A DNA stretch of 64,000 nucleotides from contig JAKSYS010000230.1 in assembly GCA_022925895.1 (NCBI GenBank), positions 18,438-82,437 on the forward strand. The letters run 5' to 3'. The stretch is from Fragilaria crotonensis. Taxonomy: Eukaryota > Bacillariophyta > Fragilariophyceae > Fragilariales > Fragilariaceae. The translations under genes were made by a program, and so were the position numbers. The notes beneath the pieces are model-generated. The model was not told the origin of the DNA. It worked only from the letters and a program-made list of their open reading frames with translations, and did not search any database. This document shows, in pieces, positions 9,087-19,945 of this stretch (position 1 is its first letter; the number at the start of each line of letters is the position of its first letter).

Positions 9087-10125
9087 ATGGAGAACGGATT
9101 CGTGACAACAGAGGAGGTAGTCGTCTCCGTGACAGATGTGAAGGAGCGTATGCACACCGCATCGTGGATGATAATGTGGTCTGGATACCTTCTTGCGACG
9201 ATTGCTTGTGGAATACAGGCGTGGAGGGATCACAAAAAGTATGATCCCTCCTCCGGTGCAGATGTAGAGCAGGGCGTTCCGAGCAATCGAGAAGGAAACG
9301 AAACCAGTAGTGGCGATAGCACTCGCAGTTCGGTAAGGATTCTTGCGCATAAGATTGTCCGCTGTTGACAGAACAATCATTCCTAATGCTTTGCCTCTAT
9401 GTTTTTCAAAGTTTTATCGCCACCTGTGCTTTGCGCTATTAACACGAACTGCTCTGATTCCTGTTGAGGTTTATGCGACATCGAATTATCTACAACTTAT
9501 TGCAGAAACTTTTCCCGAAATGACATTTGCGTCGGCTTGGACACTTCTGGTCTCATTTTTTGTTCAGCTGGTCGGAGCTGCCTCTGGCGCCGGAACGTAC
9601 GAGCGACCTGGGAACATTTTGCAGGCGATAGCCTACGGCATTTACGTGATTCTGATTCTCACTGACTTATGGAACGATCACGCATCAGTTCTACTTTATG
9701 CTATACTGTGTTGCATTTATGCGGCACTGCTTGGTACTCTGCTGTATTTTGGTCCACGACTTCTAGCCATTTTGCAACCAAGTCTGTCCCGTAGATCTGG
9801 CCTTGGAATTCGACTGATTGGATGCACGCTTATCTGCATGATCACGTTCGGGTTACAATCTGTGAACCTTGCACGACAGGTAGTCGCTCCGCCGAAGGAA
9901 AGGAAGTTGTGGTGGTCGTATGGATCTGTTGAACTTTTCCCGTCGATCGCGTTACTTTTTATGATGCATTCAAATCGGTCTCAACGCAACAAGTCTTCCA
10001 GTGGAAGAGCATCCACGAGTCAATCTGAAATCGCTGGACGTCGAGGGGGCGATTCAAAACAAGGAGAGACGGCTACGTTAATCAAATCTGGTGCGAGCTA
10101 TGGTACATCATCTGATTCATCGTGA
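9087..10125 (+). CDS. Seven-TM protein of the TOM1/THH1 (GPR137-like) type
   Basis: Two exons, 9087-9332 and 9412-10125, with a 79-nt phase-0 intron (GTAAGG...AAAG, 9333-9411); product 319 residues. Seven hydrophobic segments are visible: about residues 25-46, 83-104, 120-142, 151-170, 174-196, 212-235 and 247-267. The post-intron start FYRHLCFALLTRTALIP and the last segment SYGSVELFPSIALLFMMHS recall the 'F.....L.R' and 'Y...E..PS...L' signatures of the plant TOM1/TOM3/THH1 and animal GPR137 families, which are endomembrane/lysosomal or tonoplast proteins. The C-terminal ~50 residues are Ser-rich and charged. Family assignment is by motif and topology; another 7TM family is possible. Confidence 0.55.
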
Positions 10126-10642
10126 TGAGCTGCTTGGCATACCACTACAATGTCCGAGCTCTATACATAGGCCCGGTTAGCATAATGGCGTAAGCACACC
10201 ATGCGCAAGAAGCAGTGGGAACATTGTTGGCGCTATTACTTCGTCGTATAAGACCATAGTAACTTCAGGTGTGTGTAGTTTACACTTCGGCCTATGCAGC
10301 CTGCATTCGCAAGGAGGAGGCGTTAGGCGCGCGGCATCAGTTCGAGTTTGTCCATTCATACGAGAGAGCTGCACACACACATAACATAGGTATGTTCATC
10401 CTTGCGATCTTGTACTTCAAGGACCCTGTTTCCAAGTATGCATTATATGGCATCTCTTACAGTTGTCGCTGTACCTGGAACCTAGGTTTGTACTACCAGC
10501 TCCTACCGGTAATAATAGTTGGAACAGGGCATTGCCGTATATTGTACAAGTACTACTGAGAAATATTTTGGTAGGGAATTCAGAAATGGAAGTTCAGTGC
10601 AGTCCTGAGTGTTGCGTAAATATCTTCCTCTTATGGTAGACC
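10126..10642. other. Intergenic region with a weak GTAC island
   Basis: Roughly 0.5 kb downstream of the TOM1-like gene and upstream of the ArsS pseudogene. GTAC motifs concentrate at about 10390-10560 (tgtacttc, tgtacctgg, tgtactacc, gtacaagtactac). No gene is supported. Confidence 0.5.
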
Positions 10643-11858
10643 ATGCGGTCGGTAAACCTCGCCCTCTTCATCCACTTGACTTGGAATACTCTATCAAACA
10701 GCGATAAGTTGGGTCTGAACCAGAAAATTTCCGGACTGGAAAAGAAAAAGAAATGGGAGCGAATGGACCTGTTTGGGGCAACCCTCCTTGACCAGACATT
10801 AGATGAAATTAAATCAGATGATGACTTTCAGGAGACAGTGAAGCGGATGAACAAAATTGGTGTGGCAGGGATAGCCATCAACGAAAGAATCAATCGCCAC
10901 CGTGCTCTGGATTCCCTTAAAATTCCCGAGTTCAACACTTTTTTTGCTCAACAGATGGAGAAGGATGGTTCGTTGCACCGACAGGAACCACAGTTCTTGC
11001 AGATCACCATTGGTCTGTACTGTCATCAAGCTTGCGGTCACTGTCATGTGGAAATCAGTCCTCTGCGGAAAGAAATGATGGCGGCGGAAACTGTTCTCAA
11101 TGCTGGCAGCGGCCTATGAAGAATACGCCTTTCATAACCGCTCTTGACATCACTGGTGGAGCACCTGCTGAGCTTAATGACCACTCCTGTCTTCTTGTTA
11201 AGATGGCCCGTAATTTTAGACCTAATTTCGAAATCATTGATCATTGCAACCTCACCATTTTGCAGGAGCCTGGTCAAGAGGATCTTGTGGACTTGTTTAA
11301 AAAAAACAGAGTGACCGTTATTGCATTGATGCCATGGTACCCTTCTTAAAATGTTGATGAACAATGTGGCAGGGGTGTCTTTGAGAGATCAATAGCAGCA
11401 TTGCTTGCTTTGAATGAGGGTGGAGATGGAACGGACCTCCCTTTGCATCTACTAGTTTACAACACATTAGGTGCTTTCTTGTCACCGGAGCAGGCAAATC
11501 TTGAGGTCAAGTCTAAGGAAGTTATGGCTGATAATTTCGGGATTCTTTTCAACTCTTTGTTCCCCATGACAAACATGCCCATTAAGAGAGTCACTGATGT
11601 TTTGCACAGGTGCTATGCACTCAACGACTGCAAGTTCAACCCGGACACTACCAAGAGCCTTATGTGCCCAACAGAAAGGTATGTACTAAAGTGTGGAAGA
11701 AGTTCATTATCACATTCCCTTTGTGGCTGCTGCTGATGTCACATTGCTCGCATCAAGGTTTTCATTGCGATTTCAACCAGCAGGAGCTTGGGTATGGAAG
11801 TGGTGCGGATACTTCTCATGAAGGGGGTGTGTCAATCTTTGACTTGGAATTGCTTTAG
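10643..11858 (+). pseudogene. Decayed ArsS-type radical SAM gene (arsenosugar biosynthesis)
   Basis: Conceptual pieces in shifting frames follow the ArsS family in order. Frame one (10643 to about 11098) has the iron-sulfur motif GLYCHQACGHCHVE (C codons at 11021, 11033, 11042; CxxxCxxC intact) and PLRKEMMAAETV. A one-base shift near 11098 leads to TALDITGGAPAELNDH, a diverged IIDHCNLTILQEPGQEDLVD, and a TAA at 11347 within the family's Cys-Tyr...NVD block. The frame then resumes with NVDEQCGRGVFERSIAALLALNEG, LLVYNTLGAFLSPEQA, SLFPMTNMPIKRV and FNPDTTKSLMC. Another shift precedes FHCDFNQQELGYG near 11760. ArsS is the radical SAM enzyme linked to adding the 5'-deoxyadenosyl group in arsenosugar synthesis. 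No introns explain the breaks: the one GTATGT (11680 area) joins out of frame. A functional paralogue may exist elsewhere. Confidence 0.8.
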
Positions 11859-13420
11859 ACCAACAGAAGCATGGGATCAAAAATGATATCCATTTGTATG
11901 CCTTGTTGAGGCTTTCTTGGCTGCAATCATCAATCTGTCTGGAGTAAGCTCCTTGACCCCTTCATGGTCATCTTGCTTACACATGAGCCAGACTCTAAAG
12001 ACTTGCTTAATTGCTCAGCTTAGCTCCATTTTCCTTGAAGAGGACAATAAGGAGATCTGATGTCTTTATGATTTCTTGCTGTCGATGACTGGACCAGGAG
12101 TTTGGCATATTGAATGAACTTGCCAATGTTGCTGTCTGCAGTCAATATGCAACTGTCCAAGAGTTTGATAACTTTGTACAGATTTGCTTGGTTGGTGGTT
12201 GCAGCATTCTTTGTATCAAGGTGGTTCTCTCTGATAATGATCTTCAAAGGAGCCACTCTGCTTCACAGGTTGTTCATGCCAATTTTGGTCCTGCTCTGAC
12301 CACAGGTAAATCTCCTTCTTTGCAGTGTTTGACAAGGATCCCAGCCAACCAGCACCTGTTTGAGTGAAATCTCCTGCACCAGCTTGTTGTCATCCATCAC
12401 CTCCAGCATTATGTCCAGGATAATATAAGATCATCCCATCTTTTGGGCTCTGTCTTGGATGTCTCTATGGAAGTGATAGAGGCCTTCAGCATTTCACTCA
12501 AAGGGTTCCTTGTGGACTTCCCTGATGGCAGCAGGCTTGTAGATCTTGGACTGTTTGCTCCTTTTGTAATCAAGCAATTTTTGAACTGCTAGCTAGCACT
12601 GGGGAGAGTGCAAAGGCAGTTTCCGGTAATTCAGCCATGGTGTTGTCTTGTTTTTCTGCTTGTTTCTAACTTGCGCAGAGCACGCATGTGATTCCCCAAA
12701 GTTTGTAGGCGTCAACAAGTGGTGGTTAAACTCTGAATGAGGGCACTTTGATAAAAGTAGGTGTTTTAGTTTCTTGTGAGAAGAACTGTAGTTTCTTCGG
12801 CTTCTGTGTCGTCACGTCTCAGATTGGAGTTCAATTCTCAGTATTGAATCCGGAGTTTGAGTCCAAGACATGCGCGTTATTTTGCATGCGCGACTGCACC
12901 TGCGACTCAGTACAAATTTACAATATTTGCGCTATCTATGAGCAAACTTGGGAACCTGCTGAAAAAATTAGAGAAAGGGAACATTTCAGTTTGCAGTTGA
13001 AAACTCTGCTCCTACAGCCTGCAAATCGATCCGCTCGCACTCATCCATTTCAATTTGCTGTCTCCTTCTGCAGCCTGAAATCCATTCCTCTCGCTCTTTC
13101 TTTGATTCAAGTCTTTCTATCTATATCTTGTTCATCTTTGCTTATAATACGGGCTTGCTGTGTTGAAAGCAAGTATGGTGTCATTGTCTGGCGGTGTTGC
13201 CTCCCAATTTGCCACTTCCTTCCTCCTCTGCCTTCCATTTCTCAAAGCTCTAAGTTCTTCAGGCGAAAAAAGCCCGATGATGGCTTTCTCAGCTCGTCTG
13301 AACCGGTTCTGCGACAGAGCACTGCAATTTGATCGTGCTTTTGAAAAAAAGGAAGTCTCTATTCTCATCAGTTCAAGATTAATTGCTTAATACACTCAAA
13401 TAGGCATGATGTGATGCGAC
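11859..13420. other. Unassigned intergenic DNA between ArsS pseudogene and DENND4-like gene
   Basis: About 1.56 kb. A 194-codon frame at 12748-13332 (+) and a 78-codon frame at 13132-13368 (-) overlap each other and show no conserved motif or coding-like composition. Stretches near 12000-12560 look like old degraded coding DNA with short frames on both strands, but I cannot name a source. The 3' end of the DENND4-like gene is at 13421. Confidence 0.4.
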
Positions 13421-16400
13421 TCAAATAAGATGACCAAAAACGCAACGGAACCCTAGAGCGACGTCTCCGACATCGTGGATAGGCGCGATTGCGTTTCCTT
13501 GTGCCTTAATTCTCTTTACAGCATCGCGAAACATTCTATCAAAAATAGGTAGAGGCGTTCCAAAGGCGCACCAAAAGTGGTATCCCTTGCAAGGCTTCGC
13601 AGCTGCCGGAAAGAAAACGTGGAATGCGGAAGTGCACTGATATTTCGCCAGGTAAAGTATCGTCCGATAGCAATCGAGCTCGACACTTGCTTCAGTCGAG
13701 GACGACCGCCGTGCAAGGTCTCTCCTGCGCGATACGCATTCAAGGGTGCATTCCACCACTGGTTTGAAATCCCTTTTATCGCATGCCTCAACAAGCGAGA
13801 CCAAGATTTTCGACAAGTCAACATGGTCCCAGTCACCTTTCGACAGGTTTTGAAGCTTAAAATGAGATAAGAGAGGAGAGTCTTCCTCGAATAAGTCAGG
13901 TTCTCCCTTGTCGCCACGGGGTGCATGGTCGTGCAATTCGACGAACGCACGCAAAATCACACCTGCACCTGATCGGCAGCCAAGCAGAGCTGTGCTCTTA
14001 TCCCACGCTGCGAATGCACACTTGTGTTGTGGGGTGTTGGTACTTGGGATTGAATTGCCATGTGAGGCAATGGGAAGCGGGAGGGGCATTGAGAAACGGG
14101 AGCAGTACCACCATAAATTGAAAAAGAGCTCTGAGTCTAGTTCGCGAAGAACTTCTCTATCGAGAACCGACTCTCCGTTCTCTTCAACGTGTCGCTCAAG
14201 ACGAGAGCGAACCTCTGAAGGACTGATGTACCCAACGAAAGAGTCACATGCGGTAGCAACTGACGCTTTGATTTGTGGAGGAAGGTAATCCGAGTTGGCA
14301 GTCTCGTCTCCCTTTTGTATGCATCCGTCGGTTCCGACACAAGATGCTTCATCTAAGTCCATTTCCCTATATCCTAGTCGCGGGACAATCAGAGAATCGC
14401 ATCGCGGGCACGAAATTGAAGTCCGCCATTGACTATCATCGCCAACGACATCCCAGCCACTTTGAATTTCCTCGTCCAGCGGCACGTATGAGCAAGCATC
14501 GCAAGCCGTTGTCCTTGACCAAAGCGCTACCAAGATCGTGCCACTGTTGGATTCTGCGGACGGGGTTGATTGACTTTCGCGAGGGGGGACGAACGATGAT
14601 GACACCACTACAGGATGCCACGGTCTCGTCGTATTCCTCGGCTTTCGTTTCGTCGTTCTTGATACCGACTGGCTTTCACCTTCGTCCTTTATCCACGACC
14701 CGTCAGTGTTTGGTGGTTCTGTTTGTTCCCATTCGCGGTTGTGCGAAAGTCGTGAACGCCATCGACGACCAGACTCTTCCAAAACCGCTATGTCCCCATC
14801 AAGAGAATTCAGAATCAGTTCTTCACAACTGCGGCGCTGATGCTCGGATCGTATGGCTTTATGACCAACAGACACTTCCACTCCTCCTGCAGTTGTCTCA
14901 TCTCCGAGAACAGTGGCACGTTTCGAATACCCTTCTGCAAGTGCTCGAGTGTACTGACCCAGAGTTACTGCGCTGGGAAATATCCCGTCACCTCGAAGCA
15001 GACCGAAAAGTTTCCCTAATTCTACGCGACGATCCGTCGAAACACATCCACAGGCAACGATCATCGCACGATATGATGCCTCATCAGGAATAATTCTCTG
15101 TCTGTTTCGAAGTAGACGCATTGCACCCAACGCTCGAAGCAGATAGCGGGATTGCTGGTCAGCGCCAATGCCCTTCTGCGATACTTGCGCTGGAATGCAC
15201 AACAACCAACTGCCCAGAAAATGAGACCCCTTTGCGGACAAGAGGTAAGATAGACCAAAGAGAGAATAAACATTGATTTTGCAAGGCACTCACCATCAGC
15301 TTTGGTAGTTGCCACAGACAGCGACTGTGGTTCCGAAGCCCTTTGTACGACGTTGCGACTTTTCTTCTCCGAAGTGCTTCTTCCACCTCGCGCTCGGTTC
15401 TTGTGAGGAGGGGAAGGGGAGATTCCGATAGCTCGACGAGGAGGGAATCTGGTTCCGCCGGCAAGAAATATTCGCAATTTAATTTCTGGGGGAAGCAAGG
15501 GTTGCCATCGCTGAAGTATACAAAACGAGACGCTTGTGGAATGTCGAGGCGACTAGGAGTGGTCACCACGTCACCATACTCATTCACAACCAAGTGTGGT
15601 GATCCAATTCGGATATCTATTTCCGATGTTGACGACAGGATATCGGAGACGTCCCCCTCGCAGTCGAAGGATCCACCGCGCGGTAGCTGCTGAGATTCAG
15701 TGCAGCATTGATCAACAAGGAGACTGTACAGCATTTGTGGAGGTCCATCGGTAAGTGCAGGGATAGTCTCGACGTCGCCACCAAGTCGTCCATAAGGAAC
15801 AGGTGACGAGTGATACTCAACCAAACATTCGTCAAACAGTAAACAATGAACATCGCTCGCCTCCGTCCTTCGTTGAATGAAGAGCTGAAATAGTTGTGTA
15901 GCAACAAGACTTCCAAGGTAGGGAGCTTGCTCTTGTGAAGCTGCTGAGAGGAAACCTTGCGTATCGAACCACTCAGAGCCACTTGTTTTGAAATCTAAAT
16001 CTGGAGGTACAAGGAATCTCTCATATCCGGCCAGCACTGAGGTGAAGAATCTCAAGAAGGAGTCGCGAACTGCGCGGTCGTCAAGCGGCTCGCGTTGAGA
16101 ATGCCTATCGTCGTTTATGTTCTCGACAAGGGTAGGCGCCGCCACCGAAGCTTCGAAGGCAGAATCAACCTGCGAGTCTAGTGGCTCCTGTCCCGGCACA
16201 ATACCAGCATCTCGGCACAAAGTCTCGATTTCGGAAACAAGCATTGACCTTGGACCTGATGGGATGACACGCCAAACAGCTTTTAGGACTTCATACCGAT
16301 CCCCGCTGCAATCAACTTCCCCAGAGTCAAGATCTACAATGGCACTATCTTCAGGTAGATTTTTCCTCACCATCGCCGCCAAACCATCTCTTCTGCCGTC

Positions 16401-19283
16401 GTCGTGAATGCCGACGAAAATTGCACCGGGGAAGTCAAGGCACGACATGAAGGGTTCGGTAAGGCGAGGCACATATGGCGCACACAGCTCGAATGGAAAC
16501 AACAGCGCCTTGAGGAGCTCGCACACGTCCAACAACAGCGATGGTCTGGTAGAAATAACCAGCAGTTTTCGCTCGAGCGACAGGAGCCCGATTACGATAG
16601 TTACAACCGTTGGTACATCCAGGCAGGCGAACAGGGTTTGGAATGGAAGGTCAACGAGAGGTAGGTCCTTATTGGGAGGAAGTGAAAGCACCATTGGACA
16701 GTTCAAGGCTGGAAGTGGCACAAGGATGCATGGACCACCAGGTTTGGGCAATGGAACACTAAGAAGGAGGTGTGAGATGTACCTCTCGACCGGTAGCGCT
16801 GACGGTGAGCCAGACATAGTATGGAGGTGAGACAAGAAGCGACGGAACGCCGTCCAAAAGGGGTACCTGCTTACGAGGCAAATTGTCTTGTTTTCAAACG
16901 TTGTCATTTCGTCGAAGCCCTGAAGTAGATCGTCGTCTTCGTCAATGAATGCGTTTTCTGGGCTCCTTGAGTCTGTCAGTTGTCGCCATTGAGACTCGCC
17001 AGCAACGTTTCGCTGTGACCTTCTTTGCGAGAATCTTTTATGGGGAATGGACACTCTTCTTCGTCGATATGAAATTTCATTCAACTGGGCTATTTTGGCG
17101 CTCGTCATAGGCTCCATGAAAGACACACAGGAAACGAAGACACTGTCGCCTTGTTCGTTCTGTGAATATTGGTGAAAAAGCGTTCAATGTGAGTAAGAAT
17201 AAACAATGTGACGGCGTACCTTGACAACGAATCCAAAATACTGCGGCAACGGGCAGTCACTATATCGTGTGCGATGAAGTCTGCATCCGGTAGGATAGCA
17301 AAACATTGGAAGCTCTTCTTCAGGAAGAGGAAGGCCTTTGTAATTCTTTAGCGGAAACCGATCTAAGACGGATGTTGCAAACGCAGCATCTGCGAAGCCA
17401 ATCGGGTGGTTCCTTTTCATAAGGATGGCCGGCGAACCGAGGGCAAGATTTCCTGGATTCAGTTCAGAGCGTTGTTCCACATTTCTAGATTCACATGTCC
17501 AAGCCGTCGTATTCATAAGGTCGAAAACGTCTTCCTCTTCGTCGTCGTCGTTCACGAGTGCCGCAGGAAGAACAGCATCTCCGGATGCGTCGCGGAACGA
17601 GACCGCAACATCAACAACCGCTGCGTCCTCGTGATATCTCTCTTCATCCCCTACCCGCTGCCGACGAAATGCGAGAACTGGAATGTAAACAAACGGATCA
17701 GTGGACGTGGTTGAAGTGATGCTGGGGAGCTCGTCCACGTCCAACAATCGAGGTATGAACGACGTTGGGTCCAACACTTCAAAACTTGTTGTCAGATCTA
17801 TGTCGTCAGGTGGTACTACCAGCATGTTAGTAACACTCGGCGACAATCTGGTGGTATTGACGTCTGATGCTCCTGCCGCGGATGATGGCGGCGTTAAGAC
17901 GAACGACGATCCATCGAAATAAGCTTCAACACCAATACCAGAAAGGTCGCTCGCTTGCGTTACATTGTCCTCGCTGAGGACGCGCTCGATCCCTGGGTAG
18001 ACGCCTAATTTGACTGGATAAACATTTGCTTTCCGGCTCGCACGAACCGATGACGAGCTGGCTACTGGTTCCGCCCTTGCCTTGGTGGGAATTCGAACCC
18101 ATCTGAAAGGCTCAGGGATTGACCAATGTTCAAATCCCTCAGGGATCTCGATGAGTTCCTCGAGGGCGACCAGAATCGTGTCCGGCTGCTCGAGCTCAAC
18201 AACATCCTGACTGTGGTTTTGCGTGGTACCTGTCCTTCCAGGGACATCATATCGCTCTCTGTACTTCTCCAACAGCTTCTGCTTGCTAGCTTCGGCGACA
18301 CGCGCGGCAATGACAGCACCCGCTGACAATCCGCGCCTGATGGCTGCGCTTTTCGAGCTCAAGGAATCACCAGTTTCGTCGACAGATTTGATGCGCGGCA
18401 TGTATACGGTGTCGCGGTGGATCTTGACGTAGCGCAAATCGAAATTCGCGATTGCGGGGCGATTGTTTTCGTCGGGGGCACGGCGGCGGAAAGCTAGGTG
18501 AAATCTGAGACCCAAAGTCGACCTCCCTAAGCGTCGATCACGTGATGGGAGAAGGGGGGCAAGTTGATGTCGCAGAGTACTGCCTACTTTGCGGCCTAGC
18601 TGTTTGAGGGGAGTGTGTTCAGCGTCATGAACCACCCTCGCTAGCACATCAGCGCGGAAGCCAAAGCACGGATCCAAGTTGGCATCGAAAACTTGAGATT
18701 TGGACCACAATGTACTATCGTGCGCTATGGAGCGAGAAAGAGACTCATTTGCACCACTGCTGGAAACAGACGCTTGATCCTGGCGCTTGGATCCTCTGCC
18801 CGCTGGGCAGGTATTAAGTATTGTCGTAAAGCCACGACAATCTCTCATAGAAACTCGCCCTGATGCACTTTCTGTTGCAGTCACTGTCGTTCCCACATCA
18901 GAATGCGGAGGAGATCGTGGCAAAGGCGTGCTAGATCTTGGCTTGCTGACTGGCGTGCGCGTCGAAGCCACAGAATTCGTCTGTGATGACACAGTCGCGT
19001 CATCTAGGAAGGACGGCGCTGTGTCGACTGACGTTAGATTCGAGTCTAAGTCGCTAGTGAATATTGCAACTTCCATGACTTCTCGGTAAAACCTGTCCAT
19101 GAGTTCAGCCTCACTCTCTTCTTCATCAAGCTTTTCACCGTCGGCAATAACACCGATCTTTTTCTTGGTATGCTGCCAGATCAGCGTCTCGCCAACGCCG
19201 AGGACTGCGAAGTAGTCAGCGACTCCTCCCCGTCGGGACGTTGTCTCTGGTTTCACGTCCATCTTCTTTGCACTCTCCTCCAA
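13421..19283 (-). CDS. DENND4-like Rab guanine-nucleotide exchange factor (tripartite DENN, PPR, zinc ribbon)
   Basis: Three exons on the minus strand: 19283-17220, 17159-15294 and 15229-13421; introns of 60 and 64 nt, both phase 0 (GTACGC...ACAG and GTGAGT...AAAG). Product is 1912 residues. The uDENN spans the first junction: LPMFCYPTGCRL, QYFGFVVK|NEQGDSVFVSC, VSFMEP. cDENN is at about 859-942 (LFACLDVPTVVTIVIGLLSLERKLLVISTR, then LLFPFELCAPYVP and FVGIHDD). dDENN is at about 1049-1119 (AVRDSFLRFFTSVLAGYERFLV). A PPR-like helical pair lies at about 1338-1415 (DEASYRAMIVACG, ELGKLFGLLRGDGIFPSAVT), and a CxxC...CxxC zinc-ribbon-like unit at C1553/C1556/C1584/C1587. DENN plus PPR is the animal DENND4 architecture, a GEF for Rab10-type GTPases in membrane traffic. 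Residues 1-640 are mostly disordered, with islands that may correspond to the DENND4 N-terminal region. Confidence 0.8.
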
Positions 19284-19369
19284 GCAATGCTTTGGTCGCC
19301 GAACAAGCCGTCACCTTAAATCGTTCGGATACTCCAAGGATAGGATGCTTTTTACCTGTCTATGTCATA

Positions 19370-19945
19370 CAGTATGTCATTGTGCACTTGACCAACACGG
19401 TTTGCTCCGCTTGTATGTGAACTTTGAACTTTGAACTGCATGTCTGCAATACTGTATCACAGTGTGAAGTGTACTATTGTACCGGTGGACAGTATGAAGT
19501 ACATGTATGAAGTATGAAGTGAAGGGTTGTCAAGTCCTAGTTCGAGTACTGGCACTGGCACTGGCACCCTGGTACTACAGTACAATCGAATCCCGTACCA
19601 TAGTACTCAAATACGACTGGTACGCATCACTTGCCGGACTCGTACCTGTAGTCAGTTGTACAGTTCTATAACACTGCACTGGATCTGACGTGAATTGTAG
19701 TACCAAGTTAAGGGCTACTAAGCTACCGTAGTGTCTAAACGCCCTTGTATTTGATATAAGATGGCCCACATCTGGCTACGACCTCCAAGGCGGCGGTTCG
19801 AGTGCACACGGTTTTTTCCGGATTTTTTTGTTCACGTTATGTAGCTGCTGGTACCAAATGTACTCTGACTGACGTTAGCAGGACAGGCTTCACACTTCAA
19901 AACCTGCTGGTAATTGTACCTGGTACCAGGTACATGTAGTCTATC
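19370..19945. promoter_or_regulatory. GTAC-rich island upstream of the DENND4-like gene
   Basis: Repeated GTAC and near variants (gtactattgtaccgg, gaagtacatg, cgagtactgg, ggtactacagtac, gtaccaggtacatg) with gaagtatgaagt stutters at 19495-19520, starting about 90 bp upstream of the ATG. Same style as the other islands. Confidence 0.4.

Noticed and set aside
10165-10260. Possible tRNA start (gcccggttagcataatggcg)
   Set aside because: Resembles an A box, but no matching B box or acceptor end lies at tRNA distance.
11670-11765. Intron in the ArsS copy (gtatgt donor, catcaag acceptor)
   Set aside because: Good splice-like sites, but joining them leaves CDFNQQ out of frame, and it would not fix the earlier shift near 11098 or the TAA at 11347.
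12748-13332. 194-codon plus-strand frame
   Set aside because: Cys/Phe/Ser-rich with no conserved block and overlapped by an antisense frame; probably chance.
18060-18100. T-arm-like gatgggttcgaattcccacc on the minus strand
   Set aside because: It lies inside the DENND4-like coding exon (encodes RWVRIPTK) and no tRNA body surrounds it.
19780-19830. tRNA-like B box (ggcggcggttcgagtgc)
   Set aside because: The TTCGA core is present, but no acceptor stem, D arm or anticodon arm of proper spacing can be folded upstream.
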